Notes under the pieces: generated by a model | Seen by the model: the letters and a program-made list of their open reading frames with translations, nothing else | What the model was told of the DNA's origin: nothing | The model's database searches: none | Assembly: GCA_963580285.1 (NCBI GenBank) | Contig: OY757017.1 | Location: forward strand, 15,326,538 to 15,390,537 | Origin: Lucinisca nassula | Lineage: Eukaryota; Mollusca; Bivalvia; Lucinida; Lucinidae | Direction of reading: 5' to 3' | DNA length: 64,000 nt | Shown: in pieces, positions 20,167 to 30,399 of the stretch | Layout: each line of letters opens with the position of its first letter | How positions within the stretch are numbered: position 1 is the stretch's first letter | Translations under genes and position numbers: made by a program

Positions 20167-20407
20167 GCATGTACAATCGAACGAGTAGGATTTTAAGGAA
20201 AGACCAATCTAAAAATAGCGGATGAGGGTAAAACCCATGGCTACCGCGGTATTAGGAAGTTTCGTGCTGGAGACGTTTCGCCCCAAACTGTTACCAATCA
20301 CGCACGATTCGTCCTAAGTGCAGGTTATGTAGAATCAAAAGAAAACCGTTTTATTGAAACTTTGTTATTTGAGTAGATAGTAAACGATACCACTTTAGAA
20401 ACTATTT

Positions 20408-20643
20408 GAGCCCCGCCAAGCTAATTTGTGTCTTCGAGCATTCCGTCATGACAAATTTTAACTGCACATGCCCGGCCATTCAGAGGGGCCAGGGTTATGG
20501 CTTTCTGTCTGAAGGTTCCTCTTGATTCACTGCTTGTATGAGCGAGCAGCGAAGGTTCTGGCGAGACTGCGCGGATGCGCAGGCTCGCCTGAACCTTCGC
20601 TGCTCGCATAGGCGATAAGTACTAAAATCGCTTGACGGGGCCC
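20408..20643. mobile_element. 236-bp MITE, copy 2
   Basis: Same length and ends as 8027-8262 (GAGCCCCGCCAAGC..., ...GCTTGACGGGGCCC), with the same central palindrome (GCGAGACTGCGCGGATGCG). This copy has the better-paired centre. Non-coding. Confidence 0.85.
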
Positions 20644-21066
20644 ATTTACAAAATATTCTGAAGACTTTGTTTCTGATGTTCTTGTAAACATAAATAATCT
20701 TTAAATGTTATAAATTTATATAGCTGAAATACTTGCAAGATATGATAAAGAAATTAATAACAGCCACAACAACAATGAAAACAATTTTGATGATCAAACA
20801 GTCCCTCAGTACCAGCTATATTTAATGTCCTCTGTAAAGATTTTGTAATTTGGGAACAAGACAGAACGTCAAAGACATGAAATCCGTCGAGTGTACCAAT
20901 TTTCTGGGTCAAATTAGCTGGATTCGTCAAATTAGGCCTCATCAGTGACCCCCAATATATTCAAGCCCTGTTAAAACTACTATATTCTTTAAGCCTGATT
21001 TTTAAAAACTACCAACGAGATGCAAAATTTGCAAAACGCTGTCATAAGATTACAAATAATCAACGC
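20644..21066. other. No gene seen
   Basis: AT-rich, non-coding, in front of the SINE-A/LINE nest. CCTCATCAGTGACCC near 20938 recurs at 60308; nothing else is recognised. Confidence 0.45.
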
Positions 21067-21119
21067 GGCCCCCGCCCATCGGGGCTTGAAGAAATAGATG
21101 GGCTGCATGATGCTTCCAC
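21067..21119 (+). mobile_element. SINE-A, 5' part, interrupted by a LINE fragment
   Basis: GGCCCCCGCCCATCGGGGC to TGCTTCCAC, the first 53 bp of SINE-A. The element resumes at 21884 with TCCACGCAGAG. Confidence 0.88.
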
Positions 21120-21883
21120 TAGGAAAAGAATAAATAAAATTGAGGCTTCTTACACCTTAGAGGGAACGGTCCTCGAAGATGTGAATTCCATTAAATACCT
21201 AGATGTGACAATAACTCACGATTTGAGATGGAATACACACATTAGCAACATATGTACAAAGGCGAATAGAACACTTATTTTTTCCTGAGGCGAAATCTTC
21301 ATCAGTGTCCCCAGGATGTGAAAGAGACAGCATATAGGGGACATGTGCTCACAATCTTGGAATATGGAAGTTGCATCTTGGACCCAAGCGGAGTGGTCCT
21401 TAATGAAGAAATTGAAAAAGTTCAGAATAGAGCTGCTAGATTTGTAACATGAAATTACTGCTTTGAAACTGGAGCATGACTGGAATTCTAGGAAAATTAT
21501 GATGGGAGTCTCTCAAGAAAAGGAGAAGAGACAGTAGGCTCATACTCTTATACAAAGGTCTAAAGGGTGCTGCCAGCATTCCAACAGATGACCCTGTTCC
21601 CCCAGCTAGGCACTGTAGGAAGCACAGTTCAATGACGTTTCAGACCCTTACTGCAAGAACTGACATTTATACGGATTCATTCTCCCCCCCCCCCCCCCCC
21701 CGAACCATTAGAAATTGGAATGCCCTTCCCGATTCGATTATTTCGACGGCTGAAGGTGCTGAGGATTGTGTAGCTAAGTTTACCTCTTTGGTTAGAGCTA
21801 GGGACTATCTTCACATATCACAGGTCCTGGTGTATGAATGTCATTTGACGTGTTACCAGTAACAGTTCTGATTCTAATTCTGA
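21120..21883 (+). pseudogene. LINE (non-LTR retrotransposon) 3' end: reverse transcriptase C-terminal fragment
   Basis: Translated pieces in shifting plus frames include VNSIKYLDVTITHDLRWNTH (about 21180-21240), YRGHVLTILEYGS, EKVQNRAARFVT, and TIRNWNALPDSII to VAKFTSLVRARDY (21700-21812). This is the familiar C-terminal region, after the catalytic core, of CR1/L2/Jockey-group ORF2 proteins. At least two frameshifts and an 18-base C run (21684-21701) disrupt it. It is 5'-truncated, as usual for LINE insertions, and lies inside a SINE-A. Confidence 0.85.
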
Positions 21884-22144
21884 TCCACGCAGAGATGAAA
21901 CCACTGCAAATGAGTACTGGTAACCCGCTTAGAGGTTCTGAGCATGCCCAGGAAAAGTGGTGTGAGTTGGACCGTCCATGCATATTGGCCTTATTGATTT
22001 CATTCGGCGGCAGATCTTGAGATGTCATTTCATCTCAATGTCGGGTAAAAGTCCCACACAATTGGAAGCAACGTCTCCAAAAGGACCTATACAGTGTTGA
22101 CGGGGACATTAAACCTCAAATCAAACAAACAAACAAACAAACAA
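21884..22144 (+). mobile_element. SINE-A, 3' part with long CAAA tail
   Basis: Continues from CCACGCAGAG through TTTCATCTCAATGTCGGG to GTTGACGGGGACATTAAACC and a (CAAA)n tail. TCCAC stands at both sides of the LINE fragment and could be a 5-bp duplication. Confidence 0.88.
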
Positions 22145-22216
22145 TCGCCCCACCAGCATTGTCAGTGCTTTGATTGATAACTGTAGGGGTCGAAAATCAG
22201 CAGTGACCTACAGTGC

Positions 22217-22490
22217 TGTAGGCTAATTCTGCGCACTTAAGACTTTGAGCTTTTGTTCCATGCATTCCAGGGAATCAAAGCCTGTTTTACAGCAGTATGC
22301 TGAGGTAGCTAAGGTAAAATAAGAAACATGGATTTCATTCGCCCAGTTTATAGCCCAGGTCTCATCCAAATTAATATATGAAGCTCTGTTAGGTACCTGT
22401 CAAAGGAAAACGAAAACATTTAATCTGGTTCGTTTGTTTTTTAAATAATCCCAATGCGCAGAATTGGCACATGCGCAGAATTAGCCTACA
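22217..22490. mobile_element. 274-bp MITE with 19-bp perfect ends
   Basis: TGTAGGCTAATTCTGCGCA at 22217-22235 is repeated inverted and exactly at 22472-22490. A second GCGCAGAATTGGC motif lies just inside the right end. Interior AT-rich, non-coding. Confidence 0.85.
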
Positions 22491-23106
22491 CGACTGTTTA
22501 ATACATTCTACTGATCTATAATTTATAGACGGGTCTACTTTTCAGGTCCCTTATAATTTGTAAGTTTAAATAATAATATGCAACCTTTTTTACACGGGAA
22601 AATAACGAAACTGCAGGTTAAATTCTTTGCAATATTTATTTAAACAGATTTTCAGAAATTTCAGCTAAATTCTTACCTTCTCTGGCTTTCCTGGTTTTAT
22701 TGGTCCATTGAAATAATTGCGCACTGCAACTGCGGTTGCTTCTCAAATTTTCCGAATGTATAGCGCTGAGAAACTTATATTGTTTTCAATGTCTCAGTGG
22801 CGCGGAGACGTAAGAAACTTTGTACTTCGTTGACGTCACGTCATATTCTGTGTGTGCGCGCCATGGCACTGAAATGTTGTTTTCTATGTCTCAGTGGCGC
22901 GGTGACGTAAGGCACTGAAATGTCGTTCAACAGGTCCTGATAAGTCGCCACATTGTGTTGCCACTGGTCGTGGTTAACATTGTTTGCCTGCTCGCATCCC
23001 AGTGGCGGTATGCTGTACTTAACTTGTGCTTTATTTAATTGTTTTGGCTAATCAGAACCAACTTTTAGTTGTTTTACAGTATTTACAGAGTTTATTTTGA
23101 GCTGTT

Positions 23107-23143
<37 letters not shown>

Positions 23144-23330
23144 AAATTGTGATTAATATGCTGCCACACGGTGGCCCATGATTGGAAATAGAATTTATTA
23201 TATTCTATTCTCTTCTATGCAACACTGTCTGTTGTCTTTATTTTTATTTTTATTTTTTTGCTTCAACCGGCTTTATTGAAAAACCCCTTGATTGTTTTGA
23301 ATTGAGGTATAAACGCATGAATAGTGTCTA
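22491..23330. other. No gene seen; local duplication and (TTA)n
   Basis: TGTCTCAGTGGCGCGG and GACGTAAG occur twice about 94 bp apart (22789 and 22883). 23109-23141 is a (TTA)n microsatellite. Otherwise unremarkable AT-rich DNA. Confidence 0.5.
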
Positions 23331-23332
23331 AA

Positions 23333-23433
23333 ATAATAAAATAAAATCGGTTCGCCGCGACAATTTTATAGGGCTCCCTTGAAGCTCTCCCCTATAAAAT
23401 TATCTAAGGCTCACCGATTATATTTTATTATTA
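23333..23433. repeat. Palindrome, about 100 bp
   Basis: AATAATAAAATAAAATCGG faces CCGATTATATTTTATTATT. Inside, TTTTATAGGG(C)TC pairs with the CCCTATAAAA segment. Likely a small foldback element. Confidence 0.75.
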
Positions 23434-23713
23434 AATGCACTAACCATGTAGTTACTATATATTTTCCCAGTTATCAACAGGATCAAAGCAGCTCTGCATG
23501 CTGGGTATTTTGAAATATTTTTCTTATTTTTCGCTGAAAACTGGATTTGTCATGTCATGCAAATTTGCGCATTTTGCTTGTCATGCAGGTTATCACCTAC
23601 ATTGTAATTTTCATGGGGTGTCAAGTCCTGTTTCCTTGACACAGAAAGAAGAAAAGATCAACAATTATCTGCTGAATTACATGTAGCCCAGAGAAGCAAT
23701 AAATTTACTCATT

Positions 23714-24017
23714 CATTATGTGAACAAGTCTGTGAAATGAGCATTGCGCGCCCGCACGAAACCCCAATTTATATGGAGAAAACATGGGATTATTTTTCTT
23801 ATGTCTGCATCAAGACATACATGCAAGTTATGGTTACTCGTTAGAACCGCCTCAATGAGGTTCTAACGAGCACCCAAAACCAATGTTTGGCGGTTCTAAC
23901 GAGCACCCACAACCTATGTTTCCAGCATAAATAAGAAAACTATCAAAGATTTTCATCAGAAAAGATGCCATTTTAGGATGTGAAAAATGCACTATGCGGC
24001 ACGGGTGTGTTATCTTA
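23714..24017. mobile_element. Hairpin MITE type I with a duplicated core
   Basis: ATTATGTGAACAAGTCTGTG at the left and CACGGGTGTGTTATCTTAAT at the right are type I ends. The core reads CTCGTTAGAACCGCCTCAA, GAGGTTCTAACGAG, and then a second GGCGGTTCTAACGAG. The right arm therefore appears twice. Confidence 0.75.
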
Positions 24018-24330
24018 ATTGAAGAGTTCCACTCCTTTTTTATGATGGACCATCCGGTTGACAAGTCCATGAAAAGAAAAACCTCGTAGGTCACACTTTA
24101 TAAAATTGGATTTTCAAGGGTATGCATTATCACGGATTTTCAACAGAAAATTGGCCATTTTGGAGCCGTGAAAACAAATGCACTATGTCATATGAGTAAT
24201 GATACGATTATAACGCCATTGGTTGTGTGTGCGCCCGCCCGTATTTCCGTTTGGTGTCCTTGATGTCTTTGATGGAAGGTGTAAGCTTGCCTTTCTTGTC
24301 AGAAATGTATGATGAAGAGATCGGTGTACC
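24018..24330. other. Worn repeat-like DNA, no gene
   Basis: Contains a type I-like phrase (CAGAAAATTGGCCATTTTGG, AATGCACTATG) around 24140-24190, so it is probably the remains of another hairpin MITE. Confidence 0.45.
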
Positions 24331-24949
24331 ATTACAATAACAGACACATGAGACATAGTGCATTTTTCACATCTCCAAATACAGTCGAACTTCAATGGGT
24401 CGAACACTTTTGGGACCTCCAAAATCTGTTCGAGACAGGGGTAGTTCGAGCCACTGCGGTTACTGTCAGGAGGCATAACGAGATACTTTTAGACATCTTT
24501 TCGGTGTGAATATGTATTTTGTGTGTACCCATTAGAATCGCCTCATCGAGGCGATTCTAATGAGTGCACACAACATGCATTTGCAAGATAAAAGACTAAA
24601 ATCTCCTTAATTATCCCCCAAAATTTCTTATGTAGAGGATTTCGCTGGGGGCTCAAGAATGGGTTCGACTCATCCATGGTAAACGAGCCATCGGTGTTCG
24701 AGCCATCGAAGTTCTACTGTAGACTACTTTTCTGACGAAAGTCCGTGATCTGTTTCTTATTTATACTGCAAACATAGATTGTGGGTGCTCATTAGAACCA
24801 CCAGAACCGCCTCATTGTGAGGGTTCTAACGAATACCCACAATCTATGTTTTGGAGAAGAAAATTTAATAAGAAAACTAATGTTTTACCTTTTAAACCCT
24901 AGTTTTTGTATATATAAATAAGGGATTTCACGGATTTGTTCACGTGATC
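24331..24949. mobile_element. Hairpin MITE type I, split by a type III MITE
   Basis: Left end ATTACAATAACAG...CACATCTCCAAA. It continues after the insertion with CTTTTCTGACGAAAG, a hairpin core near 24770-24850 and a right end GATTTGTTCACGTGATC. The uninterrupted copy at 54550-54827 shows the contiguous order across the break. Confidence 0.75.
24382..24719. mobile_element. Hairpin MITE type III (pogo-like ends), TA target
   Basis: Ends CAGTCGAACTTCAATGGG and CCATCGAAGTTCTACTG lie inside TA at 24380-24381 and 24720-24721. Contains the hairpin 24521-24570 (ATTAGAATCGCCTC-ATC-GAGGCGATTCTAAT). Other copies: 25642-25997 and 51476-51827. TA target and CAGT ends suggest mobilisation by a Tc1/mariner-superfamily (pogo-like) transposase. 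Confidence 0.85.
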
Positions 24950-24999
24950 TTACGATGACACACCCATAAGCTACAATGACTAGAACTTGCATTTTTCTG

Positions 25000-25640
25000 T
25001 CCATTGTTTGTCAATCGACCCAAAGTTACTAAGCATAAAGGCTCTGTAGTGCTTACGTCCACGTGGCTATCACTGATTTGTCAGAATAACGGTTGTTTAC
25101 AAAAAAGGTCACAGTGGTGCGTAAGTGGGTTTTATCTATAGAGCCAGGTCTGGAATTGTAATCAGGGTCTACACTTTTTGCTTAAAAATGGAATTTAAGG
25201 GTTAAACGAAACAGTTCAAATGTTAGTCAAGGACCAATTTCCCAACCTAAACTCAGAAACAGCGTCCGTGGCATGATACTGGCTTTCAGCTTGACAAAGC
25301 CCGCTTGCCTGGCTGCAGTTAAGGGGAATGGCAACTCCTGGCACATTTTTTCTGCCATTTATCAAAGGGAGACAACTTTCGGGACTTCCTGTTTGCTTTT
25401 CTATAAGCCCTGTCCCACTGAAAAAGGGGTCTACTCTTAAAGGAAAGAATTTCCCTTAAGAGTTGACCGCTATTGGCATTGGAGACAAAAATAATTTTGC
25501 AGGAGTTGCCTTCCCTGAAGGTGTACCCATTCCCCTTAAGTATAGAGGGGAATGTTGTTATTTGTTCTGTTTCTACAATTCCATTCATTTTCCTCTTTCT
25601 ATTTTGTACTCTCACTGCTTTGATTCAGATACAATGTTGA
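25000..25640. other. No gene seen
   Basis: 25330-25530 has an imperfect inverted arrangement (CTCTTAAAGG, CCTTAAGAG; GCAACTCCTG, CAGGAGTTGCC), probably a worn foldback element. Frames through it are open on both strands but look like no known protein. Confidence 0.45.
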
Positions 25641-25641
25641 T

Positions 25642-25997
25642 ACAGTCGAACTTCGATGGCTCAAACCCCTTTGTGACCATGAAAATTTGTTCGAGACAGG
25701 TGTAGTTCGAGCTACTGGGGATTACTGCCAGGAGGCAAAACGGGGTTAATTTTAGAACATCTTTTGTGTGTTTCCTTAATAAAAATGTATGTTGTATGTA
25801 CTCATTAGAATCGCCTCATCGAGGCGATTCTAATGAGTGCATATAGCATACATTTGCAAGATAAGATAAACGTCGAAAATCTCATCAGTTAACCCGCACT
25901 ACTTCTTATGTAGTGGAATGTCCTAGGGACTCAAGAACGGGTTCGACTCAGACATAGTAAACGAGCCATCGGTGTTCGAGCCATCGAAGTTCTACTG
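25642..25997. mobile_element. Hairpin MITE type III (pogo-like ends)
   Basis: Ends CAGTCGAACTTCGATGGC and CCATCGAAGTTCTACTG, flanked by TA on both sides. Hairpin near 25799-25842 with ATTAGAATCGCCTCATCGAG as in 24382-24719. Confidence 0.85.
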
Positions 25998-26054
25998 TAA
26001 TTTCATAATCCCTGCTTCAATTATAAATCGTGGGTGCTCGTAAGTGGCGGTTCT

Positions 26055-26276
26055 AAAAGGTACACAAAAGAGAAATGGAATCGATACAACTAACCCACAG
26101 CTACCAACAGTGACACCAAAGGGAAAGAAACAAACACTAAACAACTAGACCCCATTGGAAACAGCAATAGCGGAAAGCCAAAAGGACAGTTACTTTCCCA
26201 CAAAATGGCCAACTGGCTATCAAAAACAAATCTAATATATTGCGATACAAGCATTCAAAGACAAACCATAACAAAA
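26055..26276 (-). mobile_element. Penelope-like element 3' tail, first part
   Basis: GATACAACTAACCC, GACACCAAAGGGAAAGAAAC, AAAAGGACAGTTACTTTCCC and CACAAAATGGCC match the 3' region of the element at 35004-38437 (35030-35200). No coding part precedes it, so it is a heavily 5'-truncated copy. It resumes at 26541. Confidence 0.75.
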
Positions 26277-26540
26277 ACTAGAGCGCGCAGTCGATGGCAA
26301 GCCATCGCAAATCCCCACGTTTTCTCCACAGTAGGTCAAAATTTGACCTTTTGACCCCTCCCCAGGGCCCCTGGGGGCGGGGACAAAAAAAAATGTGCTC
26401 TTGCGCAAGCCATTCATGTAAGCAACTCGCATACCAAATTTGGTTGAATTCCGGTTAACGGTTTAGGAGAAGATAGCCGGACAGACAGACGGACGGAGGC
26501 GATAACAATATCCCCACTTTTCTTCGAAAAACGTGGGGAT
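26277..26540. mobile_element. 264-bp insertion inside the Penelope tail
   Basis: Sequence from CTAGAGCGCGC to AACGTGGGGATAAT is absent from the related tail at 52232-52262, which reads straight through (TAACAAAAATAAACTGCG). It contains AATCCCCACGTTTT at the left and AAAACGTGGGGAT at the right as inverted motifs, and a GACAGACAGACGGACGG run. Non-coding. Confidence 0.65.
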
Positions 26541-27229
26541 AATAAACCGCGACAGAAGAACCGCCTTGGATCGGTCAGTGAAAGTCTATGTCTATGTTTT
26601 AGAGCATGATAAAGAAAATAATGCGTACCCCTGTAAATCCCAGTTTCGACATCATAAACTTAACGTTATGATCTGCGTACATATATGAGATGAGGCATTG
26701 GCTCTTGTTTTCGTCTTGGCTCATATTTTGGCCAAGGTCTTGAAAACGCAGATGGTTTTAGTGTATAACCGTGCTCCTAAATCACGACAATTTTTCTCAT
26801 GTTGGTCATAAATACCGAAAAAAGAGCGGCCATGAGACTTTGGTGGGCGTTGCAATTTTCTTTCTTTAAAAATGAAAGCAAAGATTTCCTGGGAATAATT
26901 GCAGTTGATACAAGAGAATACACGGCGCACATGGTGTCACATATTGGATCACCATATTCTGTGACACCAGATAAGGAAATCCATAGTTTTAGTCTGAGAT
27001 AGAAATTCTGTTCTAACCCTGGTGTTCTTACCCAGGGACAGGGTAAAAATAGAATATTCTCGCGTTTGATAAATGCATTGGTTCAATACGACCTCATATG
27101 CACCGTTGTTAACTTTGACGTCACAGCACGTTACGTAACGTCACTAAAATCACTGTAGTGTCGGATGTCGGCAACCGATGTGACTGCAGTATTAAAATCC
27201 ACGCTCAGAAATGGAAGGTATGCAAGAAA
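26541..27229. other. End of Penelope tail, then non-coding DNA
   Basis: CGCGACAGAAGAACCGCC to GGTCAGTGAAAG (26548-26584) is the continuation of the tail at 26055. A type I MITE phrase (TACCCCTGTAAATCCCAG) follows near 26625. 26700-27229 shows no recognisable gene. Confidence 0.5.
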
Positions 27230-27376
27230 AAGAATCATACATGGGTGTGAGGGGTGGATAGAAAAATCCTTCCCTCGGGATCACTGTCCTACATCACTCG
27301 GCAAGCCTCGTGATGCCAGACAGTGACCCTCGGGACAGATTTTTCCATCCACCCCTAACACCCATGTAAGATTCTT
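27230..27376. repeat. Palindrome, about 147 bp
   Basis: AAGAATCATACATGGGTGT faces ACACCCATGTAAGATTCTT. The inner parts GGGGTGGAT/ATCCACCCC and CCCTCGGG/CCCTCGGGA also pair. Probably a foldback MITE. Confidence 0.8.
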
Positions 27377-27456
27377 ATACGACATGTCATAAAAATCATT
27401 TGACTACACGTGTAATAACACTGGAACAATATGTCATGAAACCGTCCGTGACATGA

Positions 27457-27621
27457 TTTGTTTGTTTGTTTGATTTGATGTTTAACGTCCCCGTCAACAC
27501 TATACAGGTCATTTTGGAGACGTTGCTTCCAATTTTGTGGGACTTTTACCCGACATTGAGGTGAAATGACATCTCGAGCCCTGTCGCCCAATGAAACCAA
27601 TAGGGTTTATAAGCATGGACG
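27457..27621 (-). mobile_element. SINE-A, 3' part (split by a 733-bp insertion)
   Basis: CAAA-type tail (as TTTGTTTG) at 27457, then the 3' domain and body up to AAGCATGGACG (27611-27621). The 5' part continues at 28355, starting with the same 11 bases. Confidence 0.9.
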
Positions 27622-28354
27622 TTCAACTGTTCATTGTTTCAACTATTTGCCAACCTGCTTTAATTATCCTTCTGTAATGCAGTACTGATCTCTGTGTGAA
27701 TGATAACATACAAATATTCTTAGCAGTACAAGATATTATTATTAATCTAAACGATTTTGTTCTTCAAATTTATAATCACAGATTTCAAATGCCTTGCTGG
27801 TACTTAAAACAGATGTACAAATATGTGTAGTTTTTCTACACGGGCGCACATACATACATACATAAATATATACATGCACGTTCATATGAAAAAAAGGTTC
27901 TGAAACACATTTACTAACTCGAGCCAAAGTTAAACAGTTACAGCGTCCAATCCAACCGATCATCAGTCTTTGTCTCACATCACGATTCGAAGAGCGCTAC
28001 TGAGTTTCTGTAATGTATTGTTCCTCTTGAGACAGCCCAAAATCACAAGACTTGATTCGTCAGTGCTAATTACCCTAAAATCCATTCCCCGTGGAGCCAT
28101 ATGCTTTATTTCACTACTAGTCATTTTGTAACCAAAATGAAATTCACTTACAATATCTTCATAACAACTTGCAAATTCGAGCAAATTTGACAGTTACAAC
28201 TATAATTAGTACATTGATATTGTAATCGAGGGATACAGATTTGAATAAGTCAGTTGACTTTTTTTCTGAATCCCTTTGTATGATACTTGTAGTCTGTGTC
28301 AACATTATCTGTGTAAAAGATGTATGTATTATACAAAGAAATAAAGTTTAAACC
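27622..28354. mobile_element. Unidentified 733-bp insertion with 11-bp target duplication
   Basis: AAGCATGGACG stands at 27611-27621 and 28355-28365, splitting a SINE-A. No inverted ends. The right end reads GAAATAAAGTTTAAACC, with an AATAAA-like signal on the plus strand but no poly(A). The minus strand has an open stretch 28184-27975 (69 codons) whose end (GCLKRNNTLQKLSSALRIV) faintly recalls the last helices of a death-fold domain; I do not claim this. Candidates: a retrocopied transcript, or a LINE or SINE not recognised here. Confidence 0.65.
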
Positions 28355-28503
28355 AAGCATGGACGGTCGAATTATACCGCTTTGCCTGGGCAGGCTTAGA
28401 TCCTCTAAATGATTAAGTAGTACTCGTGTGCGGTCGGATTCACCTCTGCGTGGAAGCATCATACAGCCTATCTATTTCTTCAAGCCCCGATGGGCAGGGG
28501 CCG
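28355..28503 (-). mobile_element. SINE-A, 5' part (split copy)
   Basis: From AAGCATGGACG through TGCCTGGGCAGGCTTAGATC to CAAGCCCCGATGGGC, completing the SINE-A at 27457. Confidence 0.9.
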
Positions 28504-28519
28504 GTATTAAAGTCGGTAA

Positions 28520-28790
28520 TCCGCTATTGGATTAAATATGAAAACTAGTTACATACGCCCCGTTTCCTTACACATACGGTGTCCTTAACGACGTCGCGTT
28601 TACTAATGGCGGAATATTGACACGTCTGTTGAAATCGTTTTAAATGTCACATGATAAATAAAATCTTGCATTTGTGTTCATGCATTATAAAATTATTAAA
28701 CTTGTCGATGAAAAGGGATATAATGCTCGGTGAAGCCTCGCAATTTATCCCTTTTTCTCAACGCGTTTAACGTATTTGCACCAACAACCA
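28520..28790. mobile_element. MITE (family of 11226-11534)
   Basis: CCGCTATTGGATTAAATATG, TTAACGACGTCGCGTTTAC and AAAAGGGATATAATGCTCGG followed by the inverse half (CTCGCAATTTATCCCTTTTT). The far right end is lost. Confidence 0.7.
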
Positions 28791-28868
28791 ACACAGTGAT
28801 GTAGAAAACTTCAGGACTATGGGGCGCCGTTTTACTATTTATTTTCTCTTTATTGCTATGCATAATTA

Positions 28869-28943
28869 TTTATGGATATCCATAAACTGAATTAGTGGTA
28901 TCCATAACTCTATGGATATCCATAATTCGAATTATGGATATCC
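28869..28943. repeat. TATGGATATCCATA repeats
   Basis: Three to four copies of the palindrome TATGGATATCCATAA spaced about 20-25 bp, ending at the left end of the next MITE. Confidence 0.8.
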
Positions 28944-29220
28944 ATCACGTGAACATCAAGTCCGTGAAATGAAGACCCCCCCCCCCTATAACCCACTTTA
29001 TATAGAGAAAACTGGGGTTTACGGGGATATACACTGTTTTCCTTATTTTTGCTCCAAGACATAGGTTGTGGGTACTCGTTAGAACCGCCTCAATGAGGCG
29101 GTTCTAACGAGCACCCACAACCTATGTTTGCAGTATTTCTATGAAAAATATCAATGATTTTCATCATTGTAGGTGTGAAAGATGAGCTATGTCGCACGAG
29201 TGTGTTATCGGTTATCGTAA
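28944..29220. mobile_element. Hairpin MITE type I, complete
   Basis: Starts ATCACGTGAACATCAAGTCC and ends GTGTGTTATCGGTTATCGTAA. Perfect hairpin 29060-29126: CATAGGTTGTGGGTACTCG, then AGAACCGCCTC-AAT-GAGGCGGTTCT, then the inverse. About 277 bp, non-coding. Confidence 0.85.
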
Positions 29221-29305
29221 TCAGCTGCAGTTGACAGATTGAGGTTGCTTGTAATTTGTACCTTGACCGTATAAGCATGCATGTTTATTTATTTATTTAT
29301 TTATT

Positions 29306-30382
29306 GCACGACCCGCAGAAAAAGCGACCGACTGAAGTCGATTGAATTTCTAAGAGTGCCCTAAAATCACCGTGTCATTCTGACATTCTGTCAGTCTGTC
29401 TGTCCGTCCGTAACCCGTTTGTGAAAATTGGTGATGGTGACTTAACCGCTTGGAATATTTAAACAATTTTTGGCAGACTGATAGATATCAATGAGATCTA
29501 ACCAATGAACTTGCCAAATATTACATTCCATTTAGAATAGCCTCGCCGAGGTGAAAAATGTGAAAATTTTCGAACTGCTTCTCCTCGGAAACCGTTAGGC
29601 CGATTGAAGTCAAATTTCATATGGAGCCTCTATGGGATGGGGGAAACCAAAATTTGCTCATGGGGTCCAGGTCACATGACCAAAATGGCCGCCAAGCCAT
29701 ATATGTTCTGTCTGTCCGTCCGTAACCCGTTTGTGAAAATTGGTGAAAGTGACTTAACCGCTTGGAATATCTAAACAATTTTTGGCATACTGATAGATAT
29801 CAATGAGATCTAACCAATGAACTTGCAAAATATTACATTCCATTTAGTATAGCCTCGCCGAGGCGAAAAATGTGAAAATTTTCGAACTGCTTCTCCTCAG
29901 AAACGGTTGGGCCGATTGAAGTCAAATTTCATATGGAGCCTCTATGTGATGGGGGGAACCAGAATTTGCTCATGGGGTCCAGGTCACATGACCAAAATGG
30001 CCGCAAAGGCATATATGGTAAAAACCCTTCAAAAATAGTCTTCTCCAGAACAACTGGGCAGATTTCCACAAAACTTGATAAATAGCATCTGGGACGTAGG
30101 CCCATCATTAATTGCTAAAATGGTGACCCTGGGTTGACCTTGACCTTCTTTGTGCCTAGGTCAAACTTTGACACATATGCTTTTGTATTGGAAAAGTGAG
30201 AATGCATTTTATCCTGCAAACGATTCAGAATACAGTACTAAAGTATAAGATATATTTTTGCTCCTTACGATAAGGCGCATTTATTGGGGGAACCGTTTTA
30301 GGTCCAGGTCACATGAGCAAAATGGCCGCCATACCCATATATGGTAACACTCATAAAGCTAAAAGCATCCGGCGGGTCGTGC
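29306..30382. mobile_element. 1.08-kb element with GCACGACCCGC inverted ends
   Basis: GCACGACCCGC at 29306-29316 and its exact inverse at 30372-30382; the left end follows a (TTTA)n run. Inside, a block of about 312 bp from TGTCCGTCCGTAACCC is tandemly duplicated (29401 and 29713), with phrases such as GATTGAAGTCAAATTTCATA and CAAAATGGCCGC. Non-coding; this type of repeat is common in lophotrochozoan genomes. Confidence 0.65.
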
Positions 30383-30399
30383 ACTTCAGCTGAAGCACT

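Noticed and set aside
27975..28184. Death-fold domain protein exon
   Set aside because: Only a faint similarity over about 20 residues, no splice sites or flanking exons; kept as an open question in the findings.
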